Part shown: positions 8,835-17,068 of the stretch, piece by piece
Layout: every line of letters begins with the position of its first letter
How positions within the stretch are numbered: the first letter of the stretch is position 1
Assembly (NCBI GenBank): GCA_963665595.2
Contig: CAXXJK010000009.1
Span: 62,001 to 126,000 of the forward strand
Direction: 5' to 3'
DNA length: 64,000 nt
Source of the DNA: G963665595 sp963665595
Lineage (GTDB): Bacteria; Actinomycetota; Coriobacteriia; Coriobacteriales; CADBOM01
Notes under the pieces: generated by a model
What the model was told of the DNA's origin: nothing
The model's database searches: none
The model's input: only the letters and a program-made list of their open reading frames with translations
Translations under genes and position numbers: made by a program

Positions 8835-9611
8835 ATGTCAAGAACATCCATGGTGGCAGGCAACTGGAAAATGAATAACAGTCCAGCGCAGGCGGTGGAT
8901 CTCTCTCAAACGATTTCGAATAACTATGTGGACAACATGAATGATGTAGATATTGTTCTTTGCCCTCCCTTCATTGACCTTCTAAGTGTTTCAAATGTTT
9001 TACAGTTCGATCATTCGAAGATGATGCTAGGCGCTCAAAATGTCTATGAATTGATGCCCGAGGGGAATGCGGCGGCGACAGGGGAGATATCGGTCAAGAT
9101 GCTTCAAGATGTCGGTTGCTTATACTGTATTGTTGGGCATTCGGAACGCCGTCAGGAATTTTCAGAGAGCGACAAACAGGTAAATCAGAAAGCCCTGCTG
9201 CTCGCCTCCTTTAATATCAATCCTATCATTTGCTGCGGCGAGACCGCAGAGGTAAACGATGCCGGTGGCACTGAAGCCTTCGTGAGTACTCAGATTGAGG
9301 CAGCGTTTAAAGATTATCCCGCTGATAAGGTTTCCCATGCAGTTATTGCCTATGAACCCATTTGGGCCATCGGCACGGGTCGTACGCCTACTCCCGAGTT
9401 TGCCAATGCGATCTGTGGGGCAATCCGCACAGTGATAGAGCGTCTTTTTGGCTCCACGACTGCAGAAACGATTCGCATTCTTTACGGCGGCTCAGTCAAA
9501 CCAAGCAATGCCGCTCTGTTTTTCTCAATGTCTCACATAGACGGGGGATTGATTGGTGGGGCTGCCCTTGATGCGGGTAGTTTTATAGATATCGTAAAGG
9601 CTGCTCTGTAA
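8835..9611 (+). CDS. tpiA: Triosephosphate isomerase
   Basis: Interconverts dihydroxyacetone phosphate and glyceraldehyde-3-phosphate. 258 residues, normal length. The opening GNWKMN carries the active-site Asn and Lys, the catalytic His102 is in VGHSERR, and the catalytic Glu174 is in YEPIWAIGTG, followed by the flexible loop. The phosphate-binding GGSVKPSN and GGLIGGAALD are near the C-terminus. It sits 14 bases after pgk with the site GAAAGGA, and 46 bases before gpmI, so it is the middle gene of the operon. Confidence 0.96.
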   Translation: MSRTSMVAGNWKMNNSPAQAVDLSQTISNNYVDNMNDVDIVLCPPFIDLLSVSNVLQFDHSKMMLGAQNVYELMPEGNAAATGEISVKMLQDVGCLYCIVGHSERRQEFSESDKQVNQKALLLASFNINPIICCGETAEVNDAGGTEAFVSTQIEAAFKDYPADKVSHAVIAYEPIWAIGTGRTPTPEFANAICGAIRTVIERLFGSTTAETIRILYGGSVKPSNAALFFSMSHIDGGLIGGAALDAGSFIDIVKAAL

Positions 9612-9657
9612 TAAATTTAGTCGATCTCCCGTGTATGGGTGATTTCAGGAGATGTAC

Positions 9658-11250
9658 ATGAACACAACCTGCCCTTATTTACTTGCTATTCTCGATGGTT
9701 GCGGCATTCAGCCTGAGGGGGAGGGTAACGCTATTTCTCAGGCAAATGCTCCTTATCTTGCGGAATTGTTGTCGGGGAATACCTATCCTCTTACGTATTT
9801 GTCAGCATCAGGGAATGCGGTAGGTCTTCCTGAGGGACAGATGGGGAATTCTGAAGTAGGCCATCTTAATATTGGTTCAGGGCGTGTTATATTTCAGGAA
9901 CTTTCACGTATCGATAACGCCATTGAAGATGGAACAATTTTTGAAAATGCAGTGCTCAATGAATCTGTTGATGCGGCAATACGAGAGAATGCTAGCGTTC
10001 ATTTTATGGGCCTTCTCTCTGACGGAGGGGTTCATAGTCATATTGCTCATCTTGAGACACTGATGAGGGTGGCGGCCGTGCGGGGTGCACGCACTATTGT
10101 GGTCCATGCATTTCTTGACGGTCGAGATGTAGCGCCTTCGTCTGGTGATCACTATTTGAAGCGTATCGAAGATTTCTGCCAGACACTTGCTGGCGAGTAT
10201 GGTATCGACGTGCGAGTTGCGACAATAGCGGGCCGCTATTATGCAATGGATCGTGATAACAGATGGGACCGAATAGAAAAGGCATGGCGAAGTCTTGTGC
10301 TTGCCGGCAATGAGAATGACGTACCGGTTGTCTTAGATTGCACACCCGCTCAGGTTATCCAGAACTCTTATGAAGCGGGCGTGACAGATGAGTTTGTCAT
10401 ACCTATAGCACTTGCCGATGCTGAGAATAATTACTCCAACATCAAAGATGGCGACACGCTCATTTTCTTCAACTTTCGTCCCGATCGTGCTCGCGAGATA
10501 ACCCGAGCTTTCATTGATCCTGACTTTGATGCGTTTATTCGCCCTGTTATGCCGACCATTAATTTTGTTTGTATGACTGAATATGATAAGGGGTTTGATG
10601 TACCGATAGCATTTCCCAAGAGTTTTCCGGAAAATGTTCTTGCGGATGTGCTTGCTGCATCAAACTTGAGGCAATTGCATATTGCTGAAACCGAGAAATA
10701 TGCTCATGTTACATTCTTTTTCAATGGTGGTATTGAGGAGCCGAAGCTACTCGAACAACGAATCCTCATTCCTAGTCCACAGGTTGCTACCTATGATCTT
10801 AAGCCCGCAATGAGTTCCGTAGAGGTTACGGATGCCTTGGTGGATGCTATTCAGCATGATGCCGCCGATGTGTATATAGTCAACTATGCCAATTGTGATA
10901 TGGTTGGTCACACGGGCGTTTTACCAGCGGCTATGGCGGCGGTCGAGGCGGTTGATAGAGGTTTAAAACGCGTCATGGATGCTCTGGCAGCCAAACAGGG
11001 TGTAGCTCTCGTTACCGCTGACCATGGTAATGCTGAAAAAATGTTTGATGAGGAGGGTGAGCCGTTTACGGCACATACGCTTTCTCAGGTACCATTGATT
11101 TTGGCCGACTTCCGTCTAAATCCTCCTGGGTATCGCTTGAAGCATGACGGCGTTGCGCGGTTGGCAGACATTGCGCCTACATTACTTGAATTGATGAACG
11201 TGGAGATTCCGACACAATGGACGGGAAAGAGTCTTCTCTATCTTGCATAG
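9658..11250 (+). CDS. gpmI: 2,3-bisphosphoglycerate-independent phosphoglycerate mutase
   Basis: Converts 3-phosphoglycerate to 2-phosphoglycerate using two manganese ions. The 530-residue protein is of the alkaline-phosphatase superfamily. The phosphoserine is in QMGNSEVGHLNIGSGR, an FLDGRDVAPSS block follows, and the C-terminal metal site reads TADHGNAE. The N-terminal motif is LDGCG where most family members have DGWG, a small deviation. ATG 9658 has AGGAG six bases upstream; ATG 9652 overlaps that site and is less likely. Third gene after pgk and tpiA. Confidence 0.95.
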   Translation: MNTTCPYLLAILDGCGIQPEGEGNAISQANAPYLAELLSGNTYPLTYLSASGNAVGLPEGQMGNSEVGHLNIGSGRVIFQELSRIDNAIEDGTIFENAVLNESVDAAIRENASVHFMGLLSDGGVHSHIAHLETLMRVAAVRGARTIVVHAFLDGRDVAPSSGDHYLKRIEDFCQTLAGEYGIDVRVATIAGRYYAMDRDNRWDRIEKAWRSLVLAGNENDVPVVLDCTPAQVIQNSYEAGVTDEFVIPIALADAENNYSNIKDGDTLIFFNFRPDRAREITRAFIDPDFDAFIRPVMPTINFVCMTEYDKGFDVPIAFPKSFPENVLADVLAASNLRQLHIAETEKYAHVTFFFNGGIEEPKLLEQRILIPSPQVATYDLKPAMSSVEVTDALVDAIQHDAADVYIVNYANCDMVGHTGVLPAAMAAVEAVDRGLKRVMDALAAKQGVALVTADHGNAEKMFDEEGEPFTAHTLSQVPLILADFRLNPPGYRLKHDGVARLADIAPTLLELMNVEIPTQWTGKSLLYLA

Positions 11251-11311
11251 AGAAGTCAAGTTCCTTATACTGAGTTGTCCGTGTTGTTGATAATACTAAG
11301 GAGTAACCGCT

Positions 11312-11569
11312 TTGAGTGCGCTACTTATTATCGTCCTTGTCATATGGATTCTTTCTGCGATTGGTATTGTTGCATTCGTTATGCTTCATTCGGGTAAGGG
11401 TACGGGGCTATCCGATATTATCGCAGGTTCTTTTTATGGCTCTACATCAGGGACTAGTTTGGTTGAGAAGAATCTTGATCGTCTGACCATTATATGTGCG
11501 ATTGTATTTGTCGTGTCGTTACTTATTCTGATGATAATTTATCCGTCGGGAACGATTGTTTCATCGTAA
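11312..11569 (+). CDS. secG: Preprotein translocase subunit SecG
   Basis: 85 residues. Two hydrophobic helices (about residues 3-24 and 55-76) surround a short G/S/T-rich loop including HSGKGTGLSD, the standard SecG layout. SecG binds SecY and supports SecA-driven export across the inner membrane. The start is TTG 11312 with AAGGAG about eight bases upstream. It follows the glycolysis genes, a linkage also seen in Firmicutes and Actinobacteria, and is followed by tRNA-Leu. Confidence 0.9.
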   Translation: MSALLIIVLVIWILSAIGIVAFVMLHSGKGTGLSDIIAGSFYGSTSGTSLVEKNLDRLTIICAIVFVVSLLILMIIYPSGTIVSS

Positions 11570-11661
11570 CGAAAAAATTTATGGAGATACTGTTTTTCTC
11601 ATTATTATCAGGGCATTTCTAGTATCATATTTGACCGCGCCAGTGTGCATCTGGTGTCTTT

Positions 11662-11752
11662 GTCGGAGTGGCGGAATAGGCAGACGCGCTAGCTTGAGGT
11701 GCTAGTGTCCACGCAAACGGACGTGCGGGTTCAAGTCCCGCCTCCGACACCA
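11662..11752 (+). tRNA. tRNA-Leu (anticodon GAG)
   Basis: A class II tRNA. Acceptor arms GTCGGAG and CTCCGAC pair perfectly, CCA is encoded, and the loop TTGAGGT between CTAGC and GCTAG gives anticodon GAG. A long variable arm, TGTCC to GGACG, follows, as expected for leucine. The T-arm contains GTTCAAGTC. Confidence 0.96.
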
Positions 11753-11800
11753 AAAAGATATCGTTGACTGATAGAATCATTTTTTAGATAGTTTTCTTGC

Positions 11801-11829
11801 ATCCAAATCCGGTATTACCGGGTTTGGAT
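11801..11829 (+). terminator. Rho-independent terminator after tRNA-Leu
   Basis: A 12-base perfect inverted repeat, ATCCAAATCCGG (11801-11812) and CCGGGTTTGGAT (11818-11829, G-T wobble tolerated), with a five-base loop, followed by the T-rich stretch TATTTGCATTT. It lies about 50 bases after tRNA-Leu. Confidence 0.75.
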
Positions 11830-11838
11830 TATTTGCAT

Positions 11839-11868
11839 TTGACGCAGTAAGCGAGATACTGGTAAGTA
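11839..11868 (+). promoter_or_regulatory. Probable promoter for the structured RNA
   Basis: TTGACG at 11839-11844 and TAAGTA at 11863-11868 are 18 bases apart. The -10 has an extended TG at 11860-11861. It starts just after the tRNA-Leu terminator and places a transcript start near 11875, at the base of the structured region that follows. This is one reason to read that RNA on the plus strand. Confidence 0.5.
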
Positions 11869-11874
11869 AAACCA

Positions 11875-12060
11875 TAATAAGCCTGCACCTAATGGCTTCT
11901 ACCGAGAGCAAGAGCGATGTGGCCGTACACAGCCGGGGAACTGCCGTCGGCTGGAGTAATCTGCATATGAGGGGCCTAAGGCGAAATGACTGGAATCAAG
12001 ACGAGGGGGTGCGTGTTTTTGGGGGTATAGCCCGTATTGGAGCATCCGTTAGCACCCCTG
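11875..12060 (+). ncRNA. Candidate structured non-coding RNA
   Basis: This 180-base stretch between tRNA genes has no convincing reading frame but has strong pairing potential. GCACCT (11885-11890) can close a long domain with GGGTGC (12007-12012). Inside lie the hairpins CAGCCG/CGGCTG (11930-11935 and 11948-11953) and GCC-TAA-GGC (11974-11982), and purine-rich unpaired stretches such as GACTGGAATCAAGACGAGG. Five T follow the closing arm. The same GGGGTGC can pair instead with GCACCCC at 12052-12058, giving two exclusive structures. A promoter-like sequence lies just upstream. I do not recognise RNase P, tmRNA, SRP or a classical riboswitch core. It may belong to a known Gram-positive RNA class such as raiA, but I cannot test this here. 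Confidence 0.5.
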
Positions 12061-12064
12061 AGTT

Positions 12065-12105
12065 AAAAAACAAAAAAGGTCAGAAAGCAAAAACACCTTC
12101 TGACC
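12065..12105 (-). terminator. Rho-independent terminator of the tRNA-Gly/tRNA-Cys unit
   Basis: Arms GGTCAGAA (12078-12085) and TTCTGACC (12098-12105). On the minus strand the hairpin is followed by a run of T (A-tract at 12065-12077 on the plus strand). It lies 12 bases beyond tRNA-Cys. Confidence 0.85.
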
Positions 12106-12117
12106 TGTGATTATATA

Positions 12118-12191
12118 TGGAGGCGACGCCCGGATTCGAACCGGGGGTAAAGGATTTGCAGTCCTCTGCCTTACCACTTGGCCACGTCGCC
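12118..12191 (-). tRNA. tRNA-Cys (anticodon GCA)
   Basis: 74 bases including encoded CCA. Acceptor arms GGCGACG and CGTCGCC pair. The anticodon loop CTGCAAA lies in a GAGGA/TCCTT context and reads GCA. The T-arm contains GTTCGAATC. Co-transcribed after tRNA-Gly, 50 bases away. Confidence 0.96.
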
Positions 12192-12241
12192 TTATTAAAA
12201 GAGCCGATCGTAATATCTATGACCGGCTCCGAAGAGGTAGA

Positions 12242-12317
12242 TGGAGCGGACAACGGGACTCGAACCCGCGACCCCAACCTTGGCAAGGTTGTGCTCTACC
12301 AACTGAGCCATGTCCGC
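12242..12317 (-). tRNA. tRNA-Gly (anticodon GCC)
   Basis: 76 bases with encoded CCA. Acceptor arms GCGGACA and TGTCCGC pair. The anticodon loop TTGCCAA between AACC and GGTT reads GCC. The T-arm contains GTTCGAGTC. First gene of the minus-strand tRNA pair. Confidence 0.96.
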
Positions 12318-12327
12318 GCGAGAAGAT

Positions 12328-12356
12328 ATATTAGGGGAAGGAGAGGGCCGAAGCAA
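12328..12356 (-). promoter_or_regulatory. Promoter of the tRNA-Gly/tRNA-Cys unit
   Basis: On the minus strand TTGCTT (12356-12351) and TAATAT (12333-12328) are separated by exactly 17 bases, with the -10 ten bases before tRNA-Gly. Confidence 0.65.
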
Positions 12357-12471
12357 GTGGAAAAGGCATTTTTTCCAAGTTATAGATATATCTCCACATC
12401 TCTCTGGTTTTGTAGATTTAGCTTCATAAATCACGAGATTTTGACGGTCAAGCGCATCCTCACTGGTTTTC

Positions 12472-12480
12472 TGTTATAGT
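12472..12480 (+). promoter_or_regulatory. Extended -10 element before tRNA-Val
   Basis: TG-T-TATAGT at 12472-12480 matches an extended -10, about 30 bases before the tRNA. No good -35 lies at normal spacing. Confidence 0.45.
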
Positions 12481-12510
12481 ATCTTGCGCACCTCGAAAGA
12501 GGACTAACAT

Positions 12511-12586
12511 GGGTGATTAGCTCAGCGGTATGAGCACTACCCTGACACGGTAGGGGCCACTGGTTCGATCCCAGTATCACCCACCA
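12511..12586 (+). tRNA. tRNA-Val (anticodon GAC)
   Basis: 76 bases with encoded CCA. Acceptor arms GGGTGAT and ATCACCC pair; the loop CTGACAC between CTACC and GGTAG reads GAC. The T-arm contains GTTCGATCC. Confidence 0.96.
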
Positions 12587-12593
12587 TCATAAC

Positions 12594-12628
12594 AACGGAC
12601 GAGATGCCCTTTCGTCCGTTTTTGTTTT
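12594..12628 (+). terminator. Rho-independent terminator after tRNA-Val
   Basis: Perfect nine-base arms AACGGACGA (12594-12602) and TCGTCCGTT (12612-12620), followed by TTTGTTTT. Confidence 0.88.
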
Positions 12629-12867
12629 AATCTGAAACACGAATGCCGTATTCTATGTTCTATCTATGGCTCAGGTAGCATCATACATTGTTTATGAAGA
12701 AGATCAGGTTATTTCTGCTCATTTATCTGCATGGTCACAATTAAAGAACTTCCATGCGAGAATATCTGCGAAGTGTTATGAGGGAGTAATTGGCGACTGT
12801 TTGTATGATGGTCGTGCTGATGTCAACAAACCCAGTCTTTGACTTGGTGTCAGCTTTAATGATGAGA
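12629..12867 (+). other. Stretch without a convincing gene
   Basis: Between the tRNA-Val terminator and the next hairpin there is only one ATG-started frame of note, 12666-12842 (58 codons). It lacks a visible ribosome site and resembles nothing I know. Because the stretch ends in a terminator just upstream of terC, it could also be a regulatory leader, but I do not see the conserved core of the manganese (yybP-ykoY) riboswitch often found before terC-like genes. Confidence 0.4.
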
Positions 12868-12910
12868 CTCATGGATACCAGCCAGCTGGATGTCCATGAG
12901 TTTTTTGTTT
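12868..12910 (+). terminator. Strong terminator hairpin just upstream of terC
   Basis: Arms CTCATGGA (12868-12875) and TCCATGAG (12893-12900), with inner complementary CCAGC/GCTGG, followed by TTTTTTGTTT. It ends 35 bases before the terC start, so it either ends an upstream transcript or acts as an attenuator for terC. Confidence 0.8.
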
Positions 12911-12944
12911 GGACTTAAGATTTGGGCAAGGAAGGAAAAGATAT

Positions 12945-13775
12945 ATGGATTTCTCAATATACGCATCCCCCCAGGCGTGGATATCGTTACTAACGCTTAC
13001 ATTCCTCGAGATAGTATTGGGAATAGATAATCTTGTATTTATTGCAATTACCACCAATAGGCTTCCTGAAAATAAGCAACATATTGGCCGCCGAGTCGGT
13101 TTAATGGCGGCACTTTGTATGCGCATTATATTGCTCAGCATTATTTCATGGATCATTCATCTTTCTCAGCCGCTGATTACCCTCGAATGGTTTATCGTCC
13201 ACGGGCAGGCATACGCCATGAGCTGGCGTGATCTTATTTTGATTGCGGGTGGCATATATCTTGTGTATAAAGGTGTGGTCGAACTGCGTGATAAACTCTC
13301 ACTTTCCGAGGAGCGCGCGGAGGCCTCCAAGGGAAAGGATGGTCTTAAGCGGATACCGCTAATTCAGGCGATTGGCACAATTATGGTGATGGACATGGTA
13401 TTTTCTCTCGACTCCGTTATTACTGCTGCCGGGCTTTCTGGTCAACTGGTCGTTATGATTCCCGCAGTCATTGTGGCGGTGTTTATCATGATTATATTTG
13501 CAGATCCTATTTCAAATTTCATTAATAGACATGCAGAAATTAAAATACTTGCATTGGTTTTTATTACCACTATAGGCCTCTTGCTCGTCTGCGAGGGTCT
13601 CGAAATAACCAGTGGAATTGAGATTTTAGGTATGCAACTGGAAAATCTGGTTGTATATTTCGCCATGATCTTTGCGCTCATATTGGAGACCATTCAGATG
13701 CGTTATGATAAAAAGTATCAAGCATTTCTCAAAGAGCAGATTGAAAAAGAAAAATGCAAAGTGGATAGCGATTAA
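12945..13775 (+). CDS. TerC/Alx-family membrane protein
   Basis: 276 residues with about seven to eight membrane helices. The family acidic motifs are within helices: EIVLGIDNLVF near the N-terminus and DMVFSLDSVIT in the second half, where the aspartates are the expected metal-contacting residues. TerC/Alx proteins take part in manganese export and in metallation of exported proteins; older work named them for tellurite resistance. I chose ATG 12945, preceded by GGAAGG, over a TTG at 12909 that would overlap no conserved sequence. It is convergent with murJ, with 25 bases between the stops. A terminator hairpin immediately upstream may regulate it. Confidence 0.88.
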   Translation: MDFSIYASPQAWISLLTLTFLEIVLGIDNLVFIAITTNRLPENKQHIGRRVGLMAALCMRIILLSIISWIIHLSQPLITLEWFIVHGQAYAMSWRDLILIAGGIYLVYKGVVELRDKLSLSEERAEASKGKDGLKRIPLIQAIGTIMVMDMVFSLDSVITAAGLSGQLVVMIPAVIVAVFIMIIFADPISNFINRHAEIKILALVFITTIGLLLVCEGLEITSGIEILGMQLENLVVYFAMIFALILETIQMRYDKKYQAFLKEQIEKEKCKVDSD

Positions 13776-13800
13776 ATTTGATCTTTGCTTTGATAAGATT

Positions 13801-15606
13801 CTAGGTATGGCGTCGCTTCATTTTTCTCTTAAAGCGTCGTGCTATATCTATAACGATCTGCATTTCGTCAACTTTCATGAGCCCGCACAGTGCAAAGGTT
13901 ACCAGCAGGCCAACCCCTCCTGCGACGATGATTTCTACGAGTGCCCAGGCGATGCTAGTTGTTGGTCCCATAACAAAGCGGATGCCCAGCGCCATGGCAC
14001 CTCCTACGAGTGAGGCGCACGTTGTTTTAAGGATTACTATCAGTATGGAGCCAAGCCCAAATGATCCGATGCGACGGCGCATCTGTATGACCAACCAAGT
14101 GACTGATAGAATGAGGAAAATTCCATCGGCGATAGGAATGCCGATGAGACCAAGTCCGGGCCATCCCGCAACACCCATCGTGAGGATGGCGTAAAGAATG
14201 ATCTCTACCGTGCTCGTTACTATGCTTACTTTTGCAACATACATAAGTTCTCGACGTGCCGAAAAAGAGAAATGCAAATAGCGGAATGCTGCGTAAAGGG
14301 GTAGCGTAAGAGCCCACCACATAAGTACCGCGGTTACCGTTTGTATATCATTATCAGTAAATTGACCAGCATGATACAGTGTTACCAGCAACGAGTCGCA
14401 GACGAGTAGCATGGTTGCCATGGGAATAATGAGAAAAAATGTACTTTGCAGCCCGCGCTTCAGATTACGTTTAAAGCCTCCCCAGTCCTCTCGCGCAACC
14501 GACTCACTCATCTCGGTAAACATGGCAGTAGAGAGCGCTACAGCGAGAACACCATAAGGAAACTGGAACCATATCCAAGCATATGAAAGTGTTGAGGGAC
14601 CGTTAGAGGCGACACCCAACGAAAAGGCGTTACGAATTGAGACAACTATCAAATTTATAACGCTAACAATAATGGCGGGAATGGCAAGTCGGGCAGTTTC
14701 TTTGAGCGCCGGATCTTTAAGGTTAATATGGAAGCGGAAGTGAAAGTGGATTCGAGCAAGGGCTGGTATCTGCACAGCGCATTGAGCGAGGACCCCAAGG
14801 GTGGTTCCAACGGCTAGCCATATTTCGGCGTACGTTGTGTTTATCTGTGACAGGGGTACAAACCCAAAAAATGTGATGATGACCACGATATTGTTAAAAA
14901 CGCTGGCAAGTGAAGGCATCAGAAAATGGCGCCGTGAATTAAGCATGCCCGAAATAATTGCACCGATGCCATAGAAGAGTGTCTGGATAGCAAAAAAGCG
15001 GAAGAACCATGTTGCCAGTTCGACCTCTGCTCCATCGGTATTCACAAATGTTTGAGTTGCTACCACCTGCGGTGCAAACAAGATAAAGATGACGCTTACT
15101 ATACTGAGCGCGATGCCACATATTGAAAGCAGGTTATTGGCGTAAGAATGAGCCTGCTTATCTCCGCCCTCGGCTTTCTGCGAAAGAAGTACGGGGAGAA
15201 ATGCCGTTGCTATAATACCGCCTGCGACCAACTCGTAAAGAGTGTTTGGGAGGGTATTCGCTACTTGATACGCTGAAGTGAATACCGTATTACCAAGAGC
15301 AAACGCCATGGCCCATGTACGTAAGAATCCGGTAACGCGTGACAAAAGGGTAGCGGCGGACATCATAGCAGAAGATCTCGCTACAGATGTTTGATTGGTA
15401 GAAGAGGTCTCCTCGCGTTCTTGAATTTTAGTAGCCCGATGACGCGCTTGATACTGTCTGTCGGGGCGAGATGATTTGCGATTCGAACTTGCTGTTGTGG
15501 CATGTAGCGGTCGATGTGAGATATTAGAATCGGGCCGTGATACAGTCGACGACAGAGATTGTCGCGACGATTCTTCATGCTTTTCTGTGGCGCGTCGAAA
15601 GACCAT
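13801..15606 (-). CDS. murJ: MurJ-type lipid II flippase (MviN family) with long N-terminal extension
   Basis: A 601-residue polytopic protein of the MATE-like MOP superfamily that flips lipid II across the membrane for peptidoglycan assembly. The MviN core starts near residue 75 with the segment SAATLLSRVTGFLRTWAMA and has about 14 hydrophobic helices to the C-terminus. The first 75 residues are hydrophilic, rich in Arg, Ser and Thr, and absent from the roughly 510-residue Escherichia coli protein; actinobacterial MurJ proteins often carry extra cytoplasmic regions. The C-terminus is strongly basic (RRFKRKMKRRH). Three bases separate its start from the small upstream gene, so the two are co-transcribed. 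Confidence 0.9.
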   Translation of the reverse strand: MVFRRATEKHEESSRQSLSSTVSRPDSNISHRPLHATTASSNRKSSRPDRQYQARHRATKIQEREETSSTNQTSVARSSAMMSAATLLSRVTGFLRTWAMAFALGNTVFTSAYQVANTLPNTLYELVAGGIIATAFLPVLLSQKAEGGDKQAHSYANNLLSICGIALSIVSVIFILFAPQVVATQTFVNTDGAEVELATWFFRFFAIQTLFYGIGAIISGMLNSRRHFLMPSLASVFNNIVVIITFFGFVPLSQINTTYAEIWLAVGTTLGVLAQCAVQIPALARIHFHFRFHINLKDPALKETARLAIPAIIVSVINLIVVSIRNAFSLGVASNGPSTLSYAWIWFQFPYGVLAVALSTAMFTEMSESVAREDWGGFKRNLKRGLQSTFFLIIPMATMLLVCDSLLVTLYHAGQFTDNDIQTVTAVLMWWALTLPLYAAFRYLHFSFSARRELMYVAKVSIVTSTVEIILYAILTMGVAGWPGLGLIGIPIADGIFLILSVTWLVIQMRRRIGSFGLGSILIVILKTTCASLVGGAMALGIRFVMGPTTSIAWALVEIIVAGGVGLLVTFALCGLMKVDEMQIVIDIARRFKRKMKRRHT

Positions 15607-15609
15607 AGC

Positions 15610-15876
15610 CTATGATTGTTCCCAATCCTTTTTGAAGTCGGTCAAATTTTTGTAGTGAATGGCACAGGCAAATTCATCATCGAGTTGAACGATAGCGCGA
15701 TATTTTATATTCCACTTCACATAGCCAGAGAGACGTGTGACTCGCGGTATTTTTTCAATGGTCAGGGTATAGGTTTTGCCTGCATCAAGATATTCCTTCT
15801 CACGGTCTGAAACACCTCGAAAGGTAAATTGTCCCGTGAAATTATCCTCCAACATATGCATCCTATCTTCGGACAT
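15610..15876 (-). CDS. Small hypothetical protein, murJ operon partner
   Basis: Up to 88 residues, soluble, with alternating short beta-like segments and no cysteine pairs or membrane helix. I do not recognise the family. Its gene ends 3 bases before murJ starts, so translational coupling is likely and a link with cell-envelope synthesis is possible (inference from position only). Start choice is uncertain: ATG 15876, ATG 15861 and ATG 15855 are in frame, and AGATAGG lies suitably placed for the last. Confidence 0.7.
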   Translation of the reverse strand: MSEDRMHMLEDNFTGQFTFRGVSDREKEYLDAGKTYTLTIEKIPRVTRLSGYVKWNIKYRAIVQLDDEFACAIHYKNLTDFKKDWEQS

Positions 15877-16046
15877 GTTTTCTCGAGAGGGTACGGTTCT
15901 TTGCGATCAGCAACTCTGTTGACCATTCTTAGATTTCAGTCTAACGTACTTGAAGGTTTTGATCATGCTATGGGCGCAATGAGTGGCATTATTCATTAAA
16001 TCAAAAAGAAAGACCGCACCGTATTTGGCAAAGTTAAGCACGCACG

Positions 16047-17009
16047 CTAAGATGCATCATTGTTTGATTCTTTGTTGAGTAAATCGCGCTCGTGCTGATG
16101 TCGATATTCCGCTTCGTTCACAAACAGTTTCATTGTGCGAGGAAGTATTCGAGCACGTACCGGCGTAGTGCACTCAAGCGATTCTCCATCAAACTGTAGC
16201 GTAAGAGGCGGGTCGCTTTGTAGGTGTATCTCATGCCCTTTATAGATCTCCATGGTACCTAGGCGGCTAGGATCTTTGCCGTTGTGGTCGACAAGAGCAG
16301 AAAAGACTGCCGGTACAAGACCTACCATATCTTTCGTTTTGAGTATTGCAACCTCCAGAAGGCCATCGCGGGCATCATTTTCAGCCGTCACGCTGATACC
16401 TTCAAAAAGTTCTGTAAAATTCATAAACAGTACTGAGATACCGTCGCTTTCAATTACCCGACCATCGACCTCTAATACGAAGTGCGCATAGGTGGGCGCA
16501 GGATTAGCAAGAGCTGCCATAATATAAGCCATTTGGCCGAAAGGATTTTTAAGATTTCTTGAATCGTTCATTATCTTGGCATCATAGCCGGCGCCTGCCA
16601 TGACGGCAAATCCGACCGATCGCTCTTCTGGCGTGCCGACCGCGCAGGTCATCTCTCCGAGATCGTACTCAACAGTTCGCCCTGCGTGAACGGTTCGCGC
16701 TAACGCATAAGGTTCCTCGGTTGAGCCGATGTTAAGGTTGAGAATGTTGCCGGTCCCGGCGGGAAACGCCAAGATGGGAATTTGTGAATCGCGCAACTGA
16801 TAACAGATGGCTGAAACGGTGGAATCACCGCCCGATGCCACTACTCCATCGAAATGCATAACATCGCTAGTAATGTCTTCGAGGGGGATAGTGCCATCGA
16901 TGAAGCGGATGACAATTTCATCTTCGACAGAAGCAAACAGGCGGATGAAGTCGAAGATAGTTCCGTCCTGCAATCCTGATTTGAGATTGTGGATAATGAG
17001 CAGTTTCAT
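16047..17009 (-). CDS. Diacylglycerol/lipid kinase family protein (YegS/BmrU type)
   Basis: 320 residues. The DAGK catalytic domain occupies roughly residues 1-130, with the nucleotide loop at SGGDSTVSAI and the second glycine motif FPAGTGNILNLNIG; the C-terminal beta-rich domain contains LQFDGESLEC. Members phosphorylate diacylglycerol, sphingoid bases or related lipids. The loop reads GGDST where the family norm is GGDGT, so the second glycine is a serine; whether activity is retained cannot be told. The gene is monocistronic on the minus strand, divergent from rnd with 59 bases between starts. Confidence 0.85.
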   Translation of the reverse strand: MKLLIIHNLKSGLQDGTIFDFIRLFASVEDEIVIRFIDGTIPLEDITSDVMHFDGVVASGGDSTVSAICYQLRDSQIPILAFPAGTGNILNLNIGSTEEPYALARTVHAGRTVEYDLGEMTCAVGTPEERSVGFAVMAGAGYDAKIMNDSRNLKNPFGQMAYIMAALANPAPTYAHFVLEVDGRVIESDGISVLFMNFTELFEGISVTAENDARDGLLEVAILKTKDMVGLVPAVFSALVDHNGKDPSRLGTMEIYKGHEIHLQSDPPLTLQFDGESLECTTPVRARILPRTMKLFVNEAEYRHQHERDLLNKESNNDAS

Positions 17010-17068
17010 GACAACGTTCTCCTTTGCGCTATGATGGTATCATTATTTGATGCCCATAAGGACAGAGC

